A DNA stretch of 64,000 nucleotides from Rhodococcus qingshengii JCM 15477 (GCF_023221595.1 NZ_CP096563.1:1160501-1224500), one strand, 5' to 3'; counted from the first letter of the stretch, positions 27,452 to 37,257 are shown. Notes: generated by a model from the letters alone, not told the origin. Made by a program: numbers and translations.

Positions 27452-27919
27452 TCACTTCCCCGGAGGGACGATCAACACCGGCCGATGACTGTGACGCAGA
27501 ACATGATCCGCGACGCTGCTCTGCAGTAGCGACCGCAAACCCGTGGTGCCGCGGGTGCCGGTCACGATGATGTCGACGTCCAATTCGTCTGCGGTTTCGA
27601 CGATTGCAGACCAGATCGCGGATCGGCACTCGGCGCTTCTACCTTCGACGGTCAGGCCTGCGGCCTCGGCCAGTGCGACGCCCTCGGCGAGGGTGACTTT
27701 GGCGTCGGTGTACGCGATGTCCTCGACGTCGTCGTCGGGAACCCACTCCGGTTGCATCACCCCGGACAGGCCGGACATGCGAGCGGCCTGGCGAACCATG
27801 GGCTCCCAGGCAGTGACGAGAACAGCACGATTGGCGGAGAGGAAACGCCCCGCATAGTCGACTGCACGCTTGGCGTTGTCGGAACCGTCGTACGCGATGA
27901 GCATCAGACCTTGTGGCAT
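27452..27919 (-). CDS. Universal stress protein (UspA family), single domain
   Basis: 155 residues, one Usp domain. N-terminal LMLIAYDGSDNAKRAVDYAG holds the Asp of the nucleotide site; the C-terminal GTRGTTGLRSLLQSSVADHV is the ATP-binding G-2x-G-9x-G(S/T) motif, so it probably binds ATP. ATG 27919 is preferred over GTG 27922 because AGGAGG then has the normal 5-base spacing. It lies upstream of the isochorismate synthase gene on the same strand, and divergent from the LpqI-type gene. Confidence 0.9.
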   Translation of the reverse strand: MPQGLMLIAYDGSDNAKRAVDYAGRFLSANRAVLVTAWEPMVRQAARMSGLSGVMQPEWVPDDDVEDIAYTDAKVTLAEGVALAEAAGLTVEGRSAECRSAIWSAIVETADELDVDIIVTGTRGTTGLRSLLQSSVADHVLRHSHRPVLIVPPGK

Positions 27920-28020
27920 CACGACCTCCTCGTCAGCGGGGGAATCGGTTCTCTTCCAGGCTACCGTCCCGATGTGCCCGTGAGGGAGTGTATGGGTACC
28001 GGGTCCGTTACGGTCGAGGT

Positions 28021-29199
28021 ATGCGGATCAAGTTTCTGAAGGCTGCGACGACCATTGCTTTGTGCGGAGGGTTGGTTGCGGGATGCTCGGGCGAAAACGG
28101 GACCGCCGATCCGGTTTCGAGCGCCCCGACCAGCACCAGCACCGAGATCACGTCGACGCCTGCGGCATCGAGCTCCGCACCCGTCGCCGCGTCGTGCGGT
28201 AGTGACCTTCTAGCCTCGCTGTCCTTGCGTCAGAAACTTGCCCAGCTGCTCAACGTCGGCGTCACCGGGACCGACGACGCAGTGTCGATAGTGCAGAACG
28301 AGGAGATCGGCGGCATATTCGTCGGAAGTTGGACCGATCAGTCGATGCTCACCAATCGTGAAGTGCCGCAGGTTGCTTCGGCGTCGAAGTTGCCGTTGAT
28401 GGTGACGATCGACGAAGAAGGTGGACGAGTTTCCCGCGTCGCGGACATCCTCGGGCCCGATCCGTCGGCCAGGGAAACGGCGCAGACCATGACAGTGGAA
28501 CAGACGTACCAGATGGCACTCGAGCGTGGACGCGGTTTGAAGGATCTCGGGATCACCGTCAACTACGCCCCCGACGTCGACGTCAGCAGCCAACCCGACG
28601 ACTCCGTGATCGGGGACCGCTCGTACTCCGACGACCCCCAGACCGTGGTTGCCTACGCCGGTGCGTACGCGCAGGGCATGCGCGATGCCGGAATCTTCCC
28701 GGTGATCAAGCACTTTCCCGGGCATGGCAGCGCGTCGGGTGACTCGCACCGGGGCGAGGTGACCACGCCGCCGCTACAGGATCTGATCGCGTCGGACCTG
28801 ATTCCCTTCCGTGAGCTGTCGGGAACCGGAGTCGGCGTCATGATGGGTCACCTCGAGGTTCCCGGTCTGACCGAGCCCGGTACCCCTGCCAGCATCAGCC
28901 CCGCAGCCGTTGCGTTGCTTCGCGACGGAGTGGGTTACGGCGCAGCGCCGTTCACCGGCCCGGTGTTCACCGACGACCTCAGCGGCATGCAGGCGATCAC
29001 CGACCGATACGATATTGCCGACGCGGTTCAGGCTGCGCTGGTGGCTGGAGTCGATCAGGCATTGTGGCTGACAACCGACGACGTTCCGCGGGTTCTCGAT
29101 CATCTCGAGCAGGCCGTCGCGTCGGGTGAGCTTCCGCAGACGCGGGTCGATCAGGCCGTGGTCACAGTTGCCGCTGCCAAAGGTGCCGTGACCTGCTGA
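28021..29199 (+). CDS. lpqI: GH3 beta-N-acetylglucosaminidase lipoprotein (NagZ/LpqI)
   Basis: 392 residues. A signal peptide ends in LVAGCSG (lipobox), so the enzyme is anchored at the outer face of the membrane. The GH3 fold shows LMVTIDEEGGRVSRV and the catalytic His-loop VIKHFPGHGSASGDSH, then DDLSGMQAITDRY with the nucleophile Asp region. It removes GlcNAc from cell-wall muropeptides in wall recycling. In M. tuberculosis lpqI (Rv0237) follows Rv0236A, as here after isochorismate synthase and USP insertions. ATG 28021 was chosen to give a proper signal peptide. Confidence 0.92.
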   Translation: MRIKFLKAATTIALCGGLVAGCSGENGTADPVSSAPTSTSTEITSTPAASSSAPVAASCGSDLLASLSLRQKLAQLLNVGVTGTDDAVSIVQNEEIGGIFVGSWTDQSMLTNREVPQVASASKLPLMVTIDEEGGRVSRVADILGPDPSARETAQTMTVEQTYQMALERGRGLKDLGITVNYAPDVDVSSQPDDSVIGDRSYSDDPQTVVAYAGAYAQGMRDAGIFPVIKHFPGHGSASGDSHRGEVTTPPLQDLIASDLIPFRELSGTGVGVMMGHLEVPGLTEPGTPASISPAAVALLRDGVGYGAAPFTGPVFTDDLSGMQAITDRYDIADAVQAALVAGVDQALWLTTDDVPRVLDHLEQAVASGELPQTRVDQAVVTVAAAKGAVTC

Positions 29200-29223
29200 G
29201 TCGAAGTCAGGATTCGACGCGCA

Positions 29224-29243
29224 ATCTTACCGTAGAGTAAGAT
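29224..29243. promoter_or_regulatory. TetR-type operator, site A
   Basis: ATCTTAC-CGTAGA-GTAAGAT is a perfect 7+7 palindrome with a 6-base spacer. It lies 29 bases upstream of the TetR gene start, as expected for autoregulation. The same core occurs at 32254 and 47017. Confidence 0.72.
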
Positions 29244-29271
29244 CGACATTTACCCTGTGGTTGGAGGAAGC

Positions 29272-29871
29272 ATGGCCGGCGGTACCAAGCGACTGCCACG
29301 CGCAGTGCGTGAGCAGCAGATGCTCGACGCGGCTGTGGACGTGTTCTCCGACAGGGGGTTTCACGAAACTTCGATGGACACCATCGCAGCCAAGGCCGAG
29401 ATCTCGAAGCCGATGCTGTACCTGTACTACGGCTCGAAGGAAGAGTTGTTCGCGGCGTGCATTCATCGTGAAGGGCTCCGCTTCCTCGAGGCCCTCGCCC
29501 CGGCCGGCGCGCCGAACCTGACTCCGCGTGAACAATTGCGCGCCGCTCTCGAGGGCTTCCTCGGGTTCGTGGGCGCAAACCGCAAGTCGTGGATGGTGCT
29601 CTACCGTCAGGCCGTCGGGCAGCAGGCTTTTGCGGGCACCGTGCAGTCCAGTCGCGATCGGTTGATCGAGTTGACCGCGCATCTGCTCGAGTCCAGCACC
29701 AAGGATCCTGATGCCGCGCACGATTACGGGATCATTGCCATCGCGCTCGTCGGCGCCGGTGAGGCGGTAGCGGACCGGGTTGCGGGTGGGGAAATCGAAG
29801 TGGATGCCGCAGCGGATCTACTCGAATCCCTCGCGTGGCGCGGTCTGTCGGGCAAGAAGAAGTCCGAATAG
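29272..29871 (+). CDS. TetR-family regulator (Rv0238-like) of the fatty-acid module
   Basis: 199 residues. The helix-turn-helix lies at about residues 12-60 (EQQMLDAAVDVFSDRGFHET, MDTIAAKAEISKPMLYLYYG), with a ligand domain after it. ATG 29272 has GGAGGA 4 bases upstream; a GTG 15 bases earlier is poorer. A perfect palindrome at 29224 lies in its promoter, and half-identical palindromes stand before fabG4/fadA2 and fadE5. I infer it represses all three units in response to an acyl-CoA or fatty acid. Convergent with the MaoC gene across a strong terminator. Confidence 0.88.
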   Translation: MAGGTKRLPRAVREQQMLDAAVDVFSDRGFHETSMDTIAAKAEISKPMLYLYYGSKEELFAACIHREGLRFLEALAPAGAPNLTPREQLRAALEGFLGFVGANRKSWMVLYRQAVGQQAFAGTVQSSRDRLIELTAHLLESSTKDPDAAHDYGIIAIALVGAGEAVADRVAGGEIEVDAAADLLESLAWRGLSGKKKSE

Positions 29872-29885
29872 CTCTCAAACCAATC

Positions 29886-29938
29886 TGAGCGAACGTACCT
29901 TTCAGCGCATCCAAGGCGCCGAAAGGTACGTTCGCTCA
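29886..29938. terminator. Strong bidirectional terminator
   Basis: Perfect 18-bp inverted repeat TGAGCGAACGTACCTTTC / GAAAGGTACGTTCGCTCA around a 17-base interior that can itself pair through GCGC. It separates the convergent tetR and MaoC genes. Confidence 0.85.
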
Positions 29939-29971
29939 ATTGGGGCGGGTGGGAACCCGACAAAACTCAGG

Positions 29972-30838
29972 TCAGCGCAGCGTCGCAGTGACGTGCGGGT
30001 AACCCTTCTTCGGGTGGCGCAGTGACAGATCCCAGCCGTCGTCGGTGCGATCAGCGTAGGCATTCAGCGTCGCCGGTAGCAGAATCGGCTTCCCGAAACG
30101 CACGCTGTACGTGACCTTGTCCGCGACGGACCCCTCGACGGTCCGCAGAACTGCCGCGGCACTCCACATTCCGTGAGCAATGGTCTTCGGGAAACCGAAA
30201 GCCTTCGCGCCCAGAGACGAGACGTGAATCGGATTACGGTCGCCGGAGACAGCGGCGTACTTGCTGATCGTGGTCTGGTCGACGCGGATGGTGCTCATCG
30301 GCATCGGGGGGACCTCGTCGGCCTTGGGCTCCGGACCGGGCTGGCCGGACAGGGAGGTCTTCTGCTGGTTCAGGAAGCTCGAGGTCTGTCGCCAGACCAG
30401 TTCCCGTCCCACCCGAATTTCGGTGATCACGTCGATCAGCAGGCCCTTGCGGTGCTCACGCAGGTTCTCGGCATGCACCGAGAGGTCAAGCGGTTCGCTG
30501 ACGGAGATGGGCCGCAGTGATTCGATGACGTTCTCGGCGTGAACGGAGCCGACGGCGGCGAAGGGGAAGTCCTTCGACACCATCAGCTTCATCACGGTAG
30601 GGAAGGCCAAGGTGAAGGGGTACGTGATCGGCAGAGTGTCGCCGAACCGCAGTCCGGTCACGCGGCAGTACGCCGCCAGATTGTCGGTGTCGACCTTCAA
30701 TCCGGTGAGGGTGAAGGTCTGCTGTGGCACCGAGCGCGAGTTGGACTTGTTCCACGGCAACAATCCCAGTACCGCGCGGGAGTAGATGTCGAGGGTCTTC
30801 GGCTGCTCGGTGAGCGCGACGGTCTTTGTTGCCATCAT
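29972..30838 (-). CDS. htdX: MaoC-like (R)-enoyl/3-hydroxyacyl thioester dehydratase (HtdX-like)
   Basis: 288 residues with two hot-dog domains. The N-terminal half ([20 protein letters not shown]) lacks the hydratase motif. The C-terminal half has [22 protein letters not shown], the hydratase-2 motif with Asp and His, and [12 protein letters not shown]. It would interconvert (R)-3-hydroxyacyl and enoyl thioesters. ATG overlaps the fabG4 stop as ATGA, so the pair is translationally coupled. The order MaoC-fabG4-fadA2 matches Rv0241c-Rv0243. Confidence 0.88.
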   Translation of the reverse strand: MMATKTVALTEQPKTLDIYSRAVLGLLPWNKSNSRSVPQQTFTLTGLKVDTDNLAAYCRVTGLRFGDTLPITYPFTLAFPTVMKLMVSKDFPFAAVGSVHAENVIESLRPISVSEPLDLSVHAENLREHRKGLLIDVITEIRVGRELVWRQTSSFLNQQKTSLSGQPGPEPKADEVPPMPMSTIRVDQTTISKYAAVSGDRNPIHVSSLGAKAFGFPKTIAHGMWSAAAVLRTVEGSVADKVTYSVRFGKPILLPATLNAYADRTDDGWDLSLRHPKKGYPHVTATLR

Positions 30839-32181
30839 GCGCCCAGGAGGCTCTGGCCGCAGACGCGAACGACCTGTCCCGTAACGGCATTGGAGGCCGG
30901 GCTGGCGAAGTATGCGACGGTCTCGGCGACGTCGACGGTCTCGCCGCCCTGCAGGAGCGAGCTCATGCGGCGGCCGGCTTCGCGGGTGGCGAAGGGGATG
31001 GCTGCGGTCATGGCGGTCTCGATGAAGCCCGGTGCGACGGCGTTGATGGTGATGTTCTTCTTCGCCAGGACGGGAGCTTCGGCGTGTACGAGGCCGATGA
31101 CGCCGGCCTTGGAGGTGCCGTAGTTGGTCTGGCCGCGGTTGCCCGCGATGCCGGCGATGGAGGAGACGTCGACGACGCGGCCGCCTTCCTTGAGGGCGCC
31201 CTTCTCGACGAGGTGCTCGGTGATCTTCTGCGGTGCAAGAAGATTGACGTTCATGACCATGTTCCAGCGGCCCTCGTCCATGTTGGCGAGGGTCTTGTCG
31301 CGGGTGATGCCGGCGTTGTGGACGATGATGTCCGCTCCACCGTGACGCTCGAGGAGGTGAGCTGCGAGGACCTCGGCTGCGTCGGCTGCCGTGACGTCGA
31401 GGGCGAGGGACGTGCCGCCGACCTTGTTCGCGGTCTCGGACAGCGCTTCGCCGGCGGCCGGGATGTCAGCGCAGACGACGTGCGCGCCGTCGCGGGCCAG
31501 GACCTCGGCGATGGTGGCGCCGATACCGCGGGCTGCGCCGGTGACGACGGCAACCTTGCCTTCGAGCGGCTTGTCCCAGCTTGCGGGCGCGACGGAATCT
31601 TCAGCGCCGACGACGATGACCTGGCCGTCGACGAAGGCGGACTTTGCCGAAAGGAGAAAGCGCAGAGTCGATTCCACGCCGGAGAGTCCGGTGGATGCCT
31701 TGGGGGAGACGTAGACCAGCTGAGCGGTGGAGCCGCGCTTGATCTCCTTGCCGACGCTGCGGGTGAAGCCTTCCAGAGCGCGCTGCGCGACATGCTCGTC
31801 GACGCTCGACGTTTCTTCCGGCGTCGTGCCGAGAACGACGACGCGAGCCGACGGTGCGAGGTTGCGGATCACGGGCTGGAAGAACTCGAACAGCTGCTCG
31901 AGCTCGCTGACCTGAGTGATTCCGGTGGCGTCGAACACGAGTCCACCGAAGCTGCTGTCGTGTGCCTGAGCCGCCGGGTAGTCGGAGAGCAGTACGCGAA
32001 GTGGTTCTGCGAGCCGACCCTTGCCGCCGATGAGGACAGGTCCGGCGAGTGCGGGTTCCCCTGCTTTGTAGCGACGCAGGTTCTCGGGCCTGGGCAGGCC
32101 GGCCTTCGACGCGATGAATGCGCCGGGGGCGGACGAGAGGAACTGTGAATAGAGGTCGGGAGCTCCCTTGCTGGCTGCCAC
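30835..32181 (-). CDS. fabG4: Two-domain 3-ketoacyl-ACP/CoA reductase FabG4
   Basis: 448 residues, matching the high-molecular-weight FabG4 type. Residues 1-200 are a flavodoxin-like domain without a catalytic set. Residues 205-448 are the reductase: [19 protein letters not shown] (cofactor loop), [36 protein letters not shown] (Ser and the Tyr-x3-Lys) and [11 protein letters not shown]. It reduces 3-ketoacyl thioesters with NADH. It is divergent from fadA2 across a promoter region holding operator B at 32254, and is followed by the MaoC gene with a 4-base overlap. Confidence 0.92.
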   Translation of the reverse strand: MAASKGAPDLYSQFLSSAPGAFIASKAGLPRPENLRRYKAGEPALAGPVLIGGKGRLAEPLRVLLSDYPAAQAHDSSFGGLVFDATGITQVSELEQLFEFFQPVIRNLAPSARVVVLGTTPEETSSVDEHVAQRALEGFTRSVGKEIKRGSTAQLVYVSPKASTGLSGVESTLRFLLSAKSAFVDGQVIVVGAEDSVAPASWDKPLEGKVAVVTGAARGIGATIAEVLARDGAHVVCADIPAAGEALSETANKVGGTSLALDVTAADAAEVLAAHLLERHGGADIIVHNAGITRDKTLANMDEGRWNMVMNVNLLAPQKITEHLVEKGALKEGGRVVDVSSIAGIAGNRGQTNYGTSKAGVIGLVHAEAPVLAKKNITINAVAPGFIETAMTAAIPFATREAGRRMSSLLQGGETVDVAETVAYFASPASNAVTGQVVRVCGQSLLGA

Positions 32182-32253
32182 GGTCCTACCTTCTGTTGTG
32201 TTTCGGGTTGTCTCTCACCGGGCAATCGAAAGAATGCGGCGATAGACAAGTAA

Positions 32254-32269
32254 CTTACTACTGAGTAAG
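32254..32269. promoter_or_regulatory. TetR-type operator, site B
   Basis: CTTAC-TACTGA-GTAAG is a perfect 5+5 palindrome with the same 6-base spacer as site A. It lies in the 130-base divergent promoter between fabG4 and fadA2, about 43 bases upstream of the fadA2 GTG, so one bound dimer could control both directions. Confidence 0.7.
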
Positions 32270-32311
32270 AATAGTCTTCAACAGGTAATCGCACCATCCT
32301 TGGAGACGCAA

Positions 32312-33667
32312 GTGACAAGCAAAGCCCGTTCAAATGCAAAGCCCGCCGCACCGCGCACTGCACCGGCCGCAGCCGCTGCAAATTCTGCAGGTCAGCGCCG
32401 TCCGGTTGCGATCGTCGGCGGAAATCGCATTCCGTTCGCACGCTCGGACAAGGCGTACGCACAGGCGTCCAACCAGGACATGTTCACTGCGACGCTCGAC
32501 GGTCTGGTGAGCCGATTCAATCTGCAGGGCGAGAAGCTCGGCATGGTCGTCGGCGGTGCGGTGCTCAAGCACAGCCGTGATTTCAATCTCATTCGCGAGT
32601 CCGTTCTCGGCAGCGCGCTGAGCCCGTACACGTCGGCGTACGACCTTCAGCAGGCGTGTGGCACGGGACTGCAGTCGATCATCGCCGTCGGCGACGCCAT
32701 TTCGGCCGGCCGCATCGATTCGGGCATCGGCGGCGGCACGGACACCACGTCCGACGCCCCGATCGGCGTCAACGATCAGGCGCGCGAGTTCCTGCTCTCC
32801 CTCAATCGCGCGAAGTCCACGGGCGACCGCATCAAGCTGCTCGGCAACGTCCGTGCGGGCATGCTCGGCCTGGAAATTCCGCGCAACGGCGAGCCTCGCA
32901 CCGGCAAGTCGATGGGTGACCACGCTGCGATCACCGCCAAGGAATTCGGCATCAAGCGCGAGGACCAGGACGAACTTGCCGCTGCCAGCCACAAGAACAT
33001 GGCAGCTGCCTACGACCGCGGTTTCTTCGACGACCTCGTCACCCCGTTCCTCGGCCTGACCCGCGACGACAACCTCCGTCCCGGTTCGACCGTCGAGAAG
33101 CTGTCGACGCTCAAGCCCGTCTTCGGTACCAAGCTCGGCGACGCGACGATGACGGCAGGCAACTCGACGCCGCTCACCGACGGCGCTTCTGCAGTGCTCC
33201 TCTCCACCGACGAGTGGGCAGCCGAACGCAATCTTCCGGTTCTGGCGCACCTCGTCGATTCCGAAACCGCTGCCGTCGACTACGTCCACGGCAAAGACGG
33301 GTTGCTCATGGCTCCTACGTACGCGATCCCGCGTTTGCTGGCCCGCAACGGTCTGACCTTGCAGGACTTCGATTACTACGAGATCCACGAAGCCTTCGCT
33401 TCGGTGGTTCTGGCAACCCTGCAGGCCTTCGAGTCGGACGAGTACTGCAAGGAACGCCTCGGCCTCGACGGCGCATTGGGATCGATCGACCGAAGCAAGC
33501 TCAATGTCAACGGATCGTCCTTGGCTGCAGGTCACCCGTTCGCGGCAACCGGCGGACGTATTGTGGCTTCCCTCGCAAAGATGCTCGCGGAGAAGGGTTC
33601 GGGCCGCGGCCTGATCTCGATCTGTGCGGCCGGTGGCCAGGGTGTCACGGCGATCATCGAGCGGTAA
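32312..33667 (+). CDS. fadA2: Acetyl-CoA acetyltransferase / 3-ketoacyl-CoA thiolase FadA2
   Basis: 451 residues of the thiolase family. The nucleophile Cys lies in YDLQQACGTGLQSI; the His in NVNGSSLAAGHPFAATGGR and the second Cys in SICAAGGQGVTAII complete the active site. It cleaves or forms the C-C bond of 3-ketoacyl-CoA. GTG 32312 is preferred to TTG 32300 because GGAG is 6 bases upstream. The N-terminus is Ala/Pro-rich for about 30 residues before the fold starts at PVAIVGGNRIPFARS. Probably controlled by operator B. Followed by a strong hairpin at 33741. Confidence 0.92.
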   Translation: MTSKARSNAKPAAPRTAPAAAAANSAGQRRPVAIVGGNRIPFARSDKAYAQASNQDMFTATLDGLVSRFNLQGEKLGMVVGGAVLKHSRDFNLIRESVLGSALSPYTSAYDLQQACGTGLQSIIAVGDAISAGRIDSGIGGGTDTTSDAPIGVNDQAREFLLSLNRAKSTGDRIKLLGNVRAGMLGLEIPRNGEPRTGKSMGDHAAITAKEFGIKREDQDELAAASHKNMAAAYDRGFFDDLVTPFLGLTRDDNLRPGSTVEKLSTLKPVFGTKLGDATMTAGNSTPLTDGASAVLLSTDEWAAERNLPVLAHLVDSETAAVDYVHGKDGLLMAPTYAIPRLLARNGLTLQDFDYYEIHEAFASVVLATLQAFESDEYCKERLGLDGALGSIDRSKLNVNGSSLAAGHPFAATGGRIVASLAKMLAEKGSGRGLISICAAGGQGVTAIIER

Positions 33668-33740
33668 CCGCTCCACAATCTCCCCATGCGACTGAAAACT
33701 GCGCTCACCTGCAGTGATCGTCGCGAGGGGATGCGTAATC

Positions 33741-33773
33741 GGGGATCCGGCCACGAGGGGTGGCCGGATCCCC
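33741..33773 (+). terminator. Terminator after fadA2
   Basis: Perfect 14-bp inverted repeat GGGGATCCGGCCAC / GTGGCCGGATCCCC with a 5-base loop, 73 bases after the fadA2 stop. The remainder of the 294-base gap to the VanW-domain gene holds no further gene that I can support. Confidence 0.8.
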
Positions 33774-33961
33774 GAACTCTTTGCAAACTTTTTCGCGCAG
33801 GCGTGTAACGCTGCAGAATAGCTACCGATATTCATGACAGCCCCGTGTTGCTGCCTGACCCCCGACCTGGCAGCAGCGCGGGGCTCTCGTATGTCCGGAT
33901 ATCCTGTATTGAGTTGTCGGTGAGCGCCGCAGCGACGGTTGATGCAGCGAGGAGCCAACAG

Positions 33962-36184
33962 GTGAGTGACGAAGAGGGTCCGTCCGTCGAGAAGACGAAC
34001 AGCGAGGACTCGTCCCTCCCGGAACAGGAACTCGAGTCGGTCGAGGAACCTCAGGCGGTCGAAGAGACCGAGTCGGTCGAGGAACCCCAGTCGGTCGAGG
34101 AACCCGAGGCCCCTGAGGACACCGAGGCCGTTGTCGAGGCTGAATCAGTAGAACCTGAACCAGCCGAAGCACCAAGACCTGTCGACGAAGAAGCAAGCGA
34201 TTCCACGGAAGCGACAGTCGACGAATCGGCAAACGAGGTCACCACCGTCATCCCTGTCGTCCCAGCGGAGGACGCACCGTCGACGGAAGTAGTCAACTCG
34301 GCTCCGGCGACAGAAGCCATCGACGAGCAGACAGAGCAGTTCGAGCCCCCGGCAGTGGTGGTTCCCCCGAAGCCGCCGCGTCCCGAGTTCGTGCAGCAGT
34401 ACGACACCCAGCAACTCGAACCCATCCAGCAGCAGTACGAGCCTGTTGTCCGAGAACCAGAGGTAGTTGCACCCCCGGCGCCGCAACAACCGGTGGCGCC
34501 CGCTTCGCAGTCTTCCCGCAAGTGGGTCAAACCGGCGATAGCAGTCGGCGCCATCTTTGCCGTCGCAGCGATTGCCTACGGAGTGGACATCTTCACCTCG
34601 TCCGGGAAGACACCACGCGGCACTCAGGTCGCCGGGGTGGACATCGGTGATCTCACGCCCGCCGACGCGGAAGCCACGCTGCGCGCCCAACTCGGCCCGA
34701 GGCTCGTCGAACCGGTAGCGGTACATGCAGGCGGCGTCGACTCCGAGATCGTTCCCGCGTCTGCGGGTGTGGACGTCGACTGGTCGGCGACGCTGTCGGG
34801 CGTGAACGCTCAGCCCATCAACCCGATCACCCGCATCACGTCGTTCTTCGGCTCCCGCGAGGTGCCCGTGGTGTCGGCAATCGACCAGGGTGCGTTGGAT
34901 GCGTCGATGGCGCAGCTCGCGGCGAACAGCGATCGTGCGCCCGTCGAAGGTGCAGTCGTGTTCGAGAACGGGAAGGCGACTGGTGTTTCGCCCGCTGCCG
35001 GTCAGGCGCTCGAAACGCAGCAGGCGGGTTCGACCTTCGCCGCTGAATGGTCCGATGGTGGCGTCGTCGATCTTCCGGTCGACGAGGTTCCGGTGACGGT
35101 CACTCAGGCCGGTGTCGATCGTGCGCTGCAGGAGATCGCTATTCCAGCTGTCTCGGGTGACGTAGTGGTCAACGGCCGTGACGGCAAGGTCGCGACACTC
35201 GGCGTCGATCAGATCGGCGAGGTTCTGACCTTCACACCCGACGGCTCGGGTGGGCTGACTCCGCAGTACAACACGGATGCTGCGATCAAGATTCTGACTC
35301 CGCAGTTGGCGTCGACGGAAGTACAACCCAAGGACGCGTCGTTCACCTTCGCCGGTGGCAAACCGTCGGTTGTGCCCGGTGTCGTCGGTGATCTGATCAA
35401 CTGGCCGGACACGGTCAAGGAACTTCCGGTTCTGTTGGGCAGCACGGCTTCTCGGGCAACGCCCGCCGTTTACGGACCGGTCCCGCCGGCGTTGACCACC
35501 GAAGCCGCGGAGGCCCTCGGCATCAACGAGGTGATCGGCGAATTCACTACCGGTGGTTTCGAATACGCGTCTGGTGTGAACATCGGCCTGGCCGCGTCGG
35601 AGATCGACGGGGCCGTGATCAAGCCCGGTGACACGTTCTCGCTCAACGAGTACACGGGCCCGCGCGGTGCGGCGCAGGGATACATCGAGTCGGGGATCAT
35701 CAACAACGGTCGCCCGGACAAGGCTGTCGGCGGCGGTATCAGCCAGCTCGCGACGACGCTCTACAACGCGACGTATTTCGCAGGTATGGAGGACGTCGCG
35801 CACACCGAGCACAGTTACTACATCTCGCGGTACCCCGAGGCTCGTGAGGCGACCATCTTCGATGGTGCGATCGACCTGCAGTTCCGTAATCCGGCGAAGA
35901 CCGGCGTGATGATCGAGACGATTGCGACGTCGTCGAACATCACAGTTCGGATCTGGGGAACCAAAACCGTCGATGTCACGTCGACGACCGGCCCGCGTAC
36001 GTCGCCGACGTCGCCGAACACCGTGACGTTGCCGGAGGGGCCTGGTTGTGTGGCTTCGAGCGGTGCACCCGGGTTCACGGTCAGCGACACTCGCGTGATC
36101 ACCGACCACGCGAGTGGCGCCGAGATTTCCTCGAACACCCGAACCGTCAAGTACGACCCGGTGCCGATCGTGAAGTGCGAGTAG
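33962..36184 (+). CDS. VanW-domain membrane-anchored surface protein
   Basis: 740 residues. Residues 1-185 are a strongly acidic, repetitive cytoplasmic tail (repeated ESVEEPQ/AVEETESVEEPQS units, then Gln/Pro-rich). One helix at about 188-210 (VKPAIAVGAIFAVAAIAYGV) anchors it. Outside come two repeated peptidoglycan-binding-like modules (TPRGTQVAGVDIGDLTPADA first) and a VanW domain at about 525-640 (TTGGFEYASGVNIGLAASEI and VGGGISQLATTLYNATYFAG). The role is envelope-related but undefined; the name does not imply vancomycin resistance. GTG 33962 has GAGGAG upstream; GTG 33920 is possible. Confidence 0.85.
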   Translation: MSDEEGPSVEKTNSEDSSLPEQELESVEEPQAVEETESVEEPQSVEEPEAPEDTEAVVEAESVEPEPAEAPRPVDEEASDSTEATVDESANEVTTVIPVVPAEDAPSTEVVNSAPATEAIDEQTEQFEPPAVVVPPKPPRPEFVQQYDTQQLEPIQQQYEPVVREPEVVAPPAPQQPVAPASQSSRKWVKPAIAVGAIFAVAAIAYGVDIFTSSGKTPRGTQVAGVDIGDLTPADAEATLRAQLGPRLVEPVAVHAGGVDSEIVPASAGVDVDWSATLSGVNAQPINPITRITSFFGSREVPVVSAIDQGALDASMAQLAANSDRAPVEGAVVFENGKATGVSPAAGQALETQQAGSTFAAEWSDGGVVDLPVDEVPVTVTQAGVDRALQEIAIPAVSGDVVVNGRDGKVATLGVDQIGEVLTFTPDGSGGLTPQYNTDAAIKILTPQLASTEVQPKDASFTFAGGKPSVVPGVVGDLINWPDTVKELPVLLGSTASRATPAVYGPVPPALTTEAAEALGINEVIGEFTTGGFEYASGVNIGLAASEIDGAVIKPGDTFSLNEYTGPRGAAQGYIESGIINNGRPDKAVGGGISQLATTLYNATYFAGMEDVAHTEHSYYISRYPEAREATIFDGAIDLQFRNPAKTGVMIETIATSSNITVRIWGTKTVDVTSTTGPRTSPTSPNTVTLPEGPGCVASSGAPGFTVSDTRVITDHASGAEISSNTRTVKYDPVPIVKCE

Positions 36185-36188
36185 GGGA

Positions 36189-37172
36189 TTACTTGCCGAC
36201 GAGTGGGCCGAGGGTGCGGCCCGCAAGGTCGACGATGCCTGGCTCTTCGCCGTTGGTGATCAGGTTGATCACGACGCCGTCGATGCCGTGGTCGAGGATG
36301 CGCGTCTGAACCTGCTCGGCGACGTCGTCCGGGCTGCCGACGAAATGGCGTTCGGTGGCCTTGGCGACCACGTCTTCCGGCGCCGTGGTGATGTCGAGGC
36401 CACGCTCCGCGAGAAACGTTCGCTGATGGGCGCGAGCCTTGTCGCCGTCCTCGTCGATCATCATGAACGTGAGGAAGCTGGTCTCGAGGGTTGCGGGATC
36501 GCGACCGGCTTCGTCGCAGCGTGCCGCAAGTGCTTCCATCTTGCGCGGCAGTTCCGACGGGTCGCAGATGATGTTGAGGTGATCCGCGAAGCGAGCGGCG
36601 AGGCCGAACGTCTTTTTCTCACCGCCACCGCCCAGCAGGATCGGCAGGTCGTCGCGGACGCGAGGCTCGTTGATGGCGTCCTTGACGTGGTACCACTTGC
36701 CGTCGAAGGTGGGGCGATCACCGCGGAGCATCGGCGCGATGATCTGCAGTGCTTCGTCGAGTTTCTGGAAGCGCTCGGTGAACGTTCCGAACTCGTATCC
36801 GAACGAATTGTGTTCGAGTTCGAACCAACCGGCGCCGATGCCCAGGATGGCCCGACCGCCGCTCACCACGTCGAGGGTGGTGACGGTCTTGGCGAGCATG
36901 GGCGGATTGCGGTAGGTGTTTCCCGTGACCAGTGCAGACAACTGGATGGTCTCGGTGGCCGTCGCCAGCGCGGAGAGCGCCGAGTAGGCCTCGAGCATCG
37001 GGGCGTCCGGCGCTCCGATTCCGGGGAGTTGGTAGAAGTGATCCATCACGAATGCAGTGTCGAAGCCTGCGGCTTCGGCTTCGCGGGCCTGCGCTATGAC
37101 GGTGGGGAAGAGGTCCTTGACCGGACCGCCGTAGCTGAAGTTGGGCATCTGGTATCCGAGGCGAGTGCTCAC
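36189..37172 (-). CDS. LLM-class F420-dependent oxidoreductase
   Basis: 327 residues of the luciferase-like TIM-barrel family, which in mycolata mostly uses coenzyme F420. Visible are FDTAFVMDHFYQLPGIG, SALVTGNTYRNPPMLAKTV and LDVVSGGRAILGIGAGWFE, followed by PILLGGGGEKKTFGLAARFA. Substrate unknown. GTG 37172 (VSTRLGYQMPNFSYGG) gives the family's normal N-terminus; a longer frame to 37343 would cover the upstream gene and adds an odd Ser-rich leader. It is convergent with the VanW-domain gene, with a 4-base gap and no terminator visible between. Confidence 0.88.
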   Translation of the reverse strand: MSTRLGYQMPNFSYGGPVKDLFPTVIAQAREAEAAGFDTAFVMDHFYQLPGIGAPDAPMLEAYSALSALATATETIQLSALVTGNTYRNPPMLAKTVTTLDVVSGGRAILGIGAGWFELEHNSFGYEFGTFTERFQKLDEALQIIAPMLRGDRPTFDGKWYHVKDAINEPRVRDDLPILLGGGGEKKTFGLAARFADHLNIICDPSELPRKMEALAARCDEAGRDPATLETSFLTFMMIDEDGDKARAHQRTFLAERGLDITTAPEDVVAKATERHFVGSPDDVAEQVQTRILDHGIDGVVINLITNGEEPGIVDLAGRTLGPLVGK

Positions 37173-37257
37173 CGTTTCGACGTTACTCGCGATCGGTTGA
37201 CCTGGCACGATTTTACCAACTCTATGGATTCCGTTGTGCTGGGCAGACTTCCGGAAG

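Noticed and set aside
33962..36184. VanW-domain protein as a vancomycin-resistance gene
   Set aside because: No vanH/A/X or regulator genes nearby; the VanW domain alone is widespread and not a resistance marker.
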